Shown here piece by piece: positions 14,756-15,053 of a stretch of DNA of 15,053 nucleotides. The DNA is taken from assembly GCA_937924855.1 (NCBI GenBank), contig CALEYQ010000068.1:1-15053 (forward strand). The letters are read 5' to 3'. The notes under the pieces were generated by a model, which saw only the letters and a program-made list of their open reading frames with translations, had not been told where the DNA came from and ran no database searches. Position numbers and translations under genes: made by a program. Source of the DNA: an uncultured Bacteroidota bacterium (GTDB lineage: Bacteria; Bacteroidota; Bacteroidia; JADZBD01). The first letter of the stretch is position 1. Every line of letters begins with the position of its first letter.

Positions 14756-14797
14756 TTCAAACAAAGCGCCCCGTGAAAACGGGGCGCTTTGTTTGAA
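14756..14797 (+). terminator. Strong terminator-like stem-loop after tRNA-Ala
   Basis: A perfect 19-bp stem (14756-14774 with 14779-14797) capped by a GAAA tetraloop. The core is AAGCGCCCCGT/ACGGGGCGCTT, so it is GC-rich near the loop and AT-rich at the base. The 3' arm ends in CTTTGTTTGAA rather than a clean T-tract, so it is an atypical intrinsic terminator. It could act in both directions. The tRNA is the only intact gene it can serve here. Confidence 0.7.
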
Positions 14798-14847
14798 AAA
14801 GAAATTGGATTGAATTTTTATTTTGGAATCAGCTGGCTAGAGTGTTT

Positions 14848-14861
14848 CCCGCAATTGCGGG
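14848..14861. repeat. Perfect 14-bp palindrome CCCGCAATTGCGGG
   Basis: Perfect self-complementary sequence sitting where the 5' half of the anticodon arm should be in the tRNA-like copy. It looks like a mobile or dispersed palindromic unit; only one copy is in the window. Confidence 0.75.
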
Positions 14862-14875
14862 ATGCAAGAGGTCAT

Positions 14876-14897
14876 CCCTGCCTGCCGGCAGGCAGGG
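14876..14897. repeat. Perfect 22-bp palindrome centred on GCCGGC
   Basis: A perfect palindrome with the core CTGCCTGCCGGCAGGCAG. The middle 20 bases are absent from the intact tRNA-Ala; the outer C and G belong to the tRNA T arm. It looks like a second inserted palindromic unit of a different family from the one at 14848. Confidence 0.75.
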
Positions 14898-14914
14898 GTT
14901 CGCCCCGATAGCTA

Positions 14915-14972
14915 AGATCGGAAGAGCGTCGTGTAGGGAAAGAGTGTAGATCTCGGTGGTCGACGAATCATT
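14915..14972. other. Illumina TruSeq adapter read-through (non-genomic)
   Basis: Starts with AGATCGGAAGAGCGTCGTGT and continues as the reverse complement of the TruSeq universal adapter over its full 58 bases. It shows two mismatches near the end (14963 A for C, 14966 A for T). This is library sequence left in the assembly, not biology. Confidence 0.97.
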
Positions 14973-15053
14973 AAAAAAAAAAAAAAGGTGCTCGAGGCAG
15001 ACGCCTTGAGGAACATATAAGAGACCACGAACGGTACCATCGACGGAATCGAC
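14973..15053. other. Post-adapter poly-A (14973-14986) and noise tail
   Basis: Fourteen A residues follow the adapter end exactly, as happens when an Illumina read runs off the end of its template. The remaining 67 bases show no coding, repeat or RNA structure and are best treated as base-calling noise or chimera. Confidence 0.88.

Larger units (their letters stand above)
14829..14913 (+). pseudogene. Degenerate tRNA-Ala-like copy with two palindromic insertions
   Basis: Segments match the intact tRNA-Ala in order: TCAGCTGGCTAGAG plus GTTT, then ATGCAAGAGGTCATC, then GGTTCG and CCGATA. The 5' acceptor strand is missing. A 14-bp palindrome (14848-14861) replaces GCATGGC, which includes the anticodon. 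A 20-bp insertion (14877-14896) splits the T-arm stem between C and GG. The copy ends at the adapter junction. It cannot fold as a working tRNA. Read quality near a contig end may have affected it. Confidence 0.6.

Noticed and set aside
14567..14913. tRNA copy pair as attachment sites of an integrated element
   Set aside because: The second copy matches the 5' half and the middle of the tRNA rather than just its 3' end, only ~190 bp lie between the copies, and there is no integrase. A decayed tandem duplication is simpler.
14829..14913. Second functional tRNA
   Set aside because: The acceptor 5' strand and anticodon are missing and the T stem is split by a palindrome.
14987..15053. Genomic sequence after the poly-A run
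   Set aside because: It follows adapter plus poly-A, so it is read-end noise; no frame or structure supports it.
1..15053. CRISPR array, transposon or prophage
   Set aside because: No spaced direct repeats, transposase, integrase or phage structural gene was seen on either strand.

Overview
This window looks like the end of a metagenome-style contig from a Bacteroidota bacterium; the order cannot be resolved by eye. The evidence is promoters of the TAnnTTTG / TTTG type, few Shine-Dalgarno sequences, lipoprotein adaptors, an RND pump with an extra transmembrane hairpin, and a SpoIIE-type phosphatase with the linker motif DSINYAKKIQEAVLPS, which I associate with this phylum. Base composition is moderate and looks even across the coding part. 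The last ~140 bases are not genomic: they are an Illumina adapter, poly-A and noise.

Layout. (1) Positions 1-4013 look like a sensory module. On the minus strand, a TonB-dependent receptor (69-2129) overlaps by 4 bases the start of an exported protein cut by the window edge (1-72). Divergent from them, on the plus strand, is a membrane-anchored HAMP/SpoIIE-type PP2C phosphatase (2253-4013). (2) Positions 4014-13557 hold seven tightly packed minus-strand genes, in transcription order: TetR-family regulator, TolC-like outer-membrane protein, lipoprotein adaptor, RND pump, second lipoprotein adaptor, FtsX/MacB-type permease and LolD/MacB-type ATPase. This is a tripartite RND efflux system and a MacAB-like ABC exporter in one apparent operon with one outer-membrane channel. 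The last four genes are joined by three ATGA overlaps. A strong promoter with a nested 28-bp inverted repeat lies directly before tetR and suggests autoregulation of the operon. (3) Positions 13605-14480 hold a fructosamine-kinase-like phosphotransferase on the minus strand. (4) Positions 14567-14914 hold tRNA-Ala(GGC), several hairpins including a 19-bp terminator-like stem with a GAAA loop, and a damaged second tRNA-Ala-like copy that carries two perfect palindromes. (5) Positions 14915-15053 are sequencing artefact.

How the genes fit together: the regulator probably senses a toxic or endogenous hydrophobic compound and derepresses both pumps, which may share the TolC channel. The receptor/phosphatase part is separate and reads as outer-membrane sensing or uptake next to a cytoplasmic phosphatase output. 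No CRISPR array, transposase, phage gene or integrase was seen. The most unusual observations are the RND+ABC operon, the operator nested in the tetR promoter, and the palindrome-bearing tRNA remnant. The last of these must be read with caution because it abuts adapter sequence.
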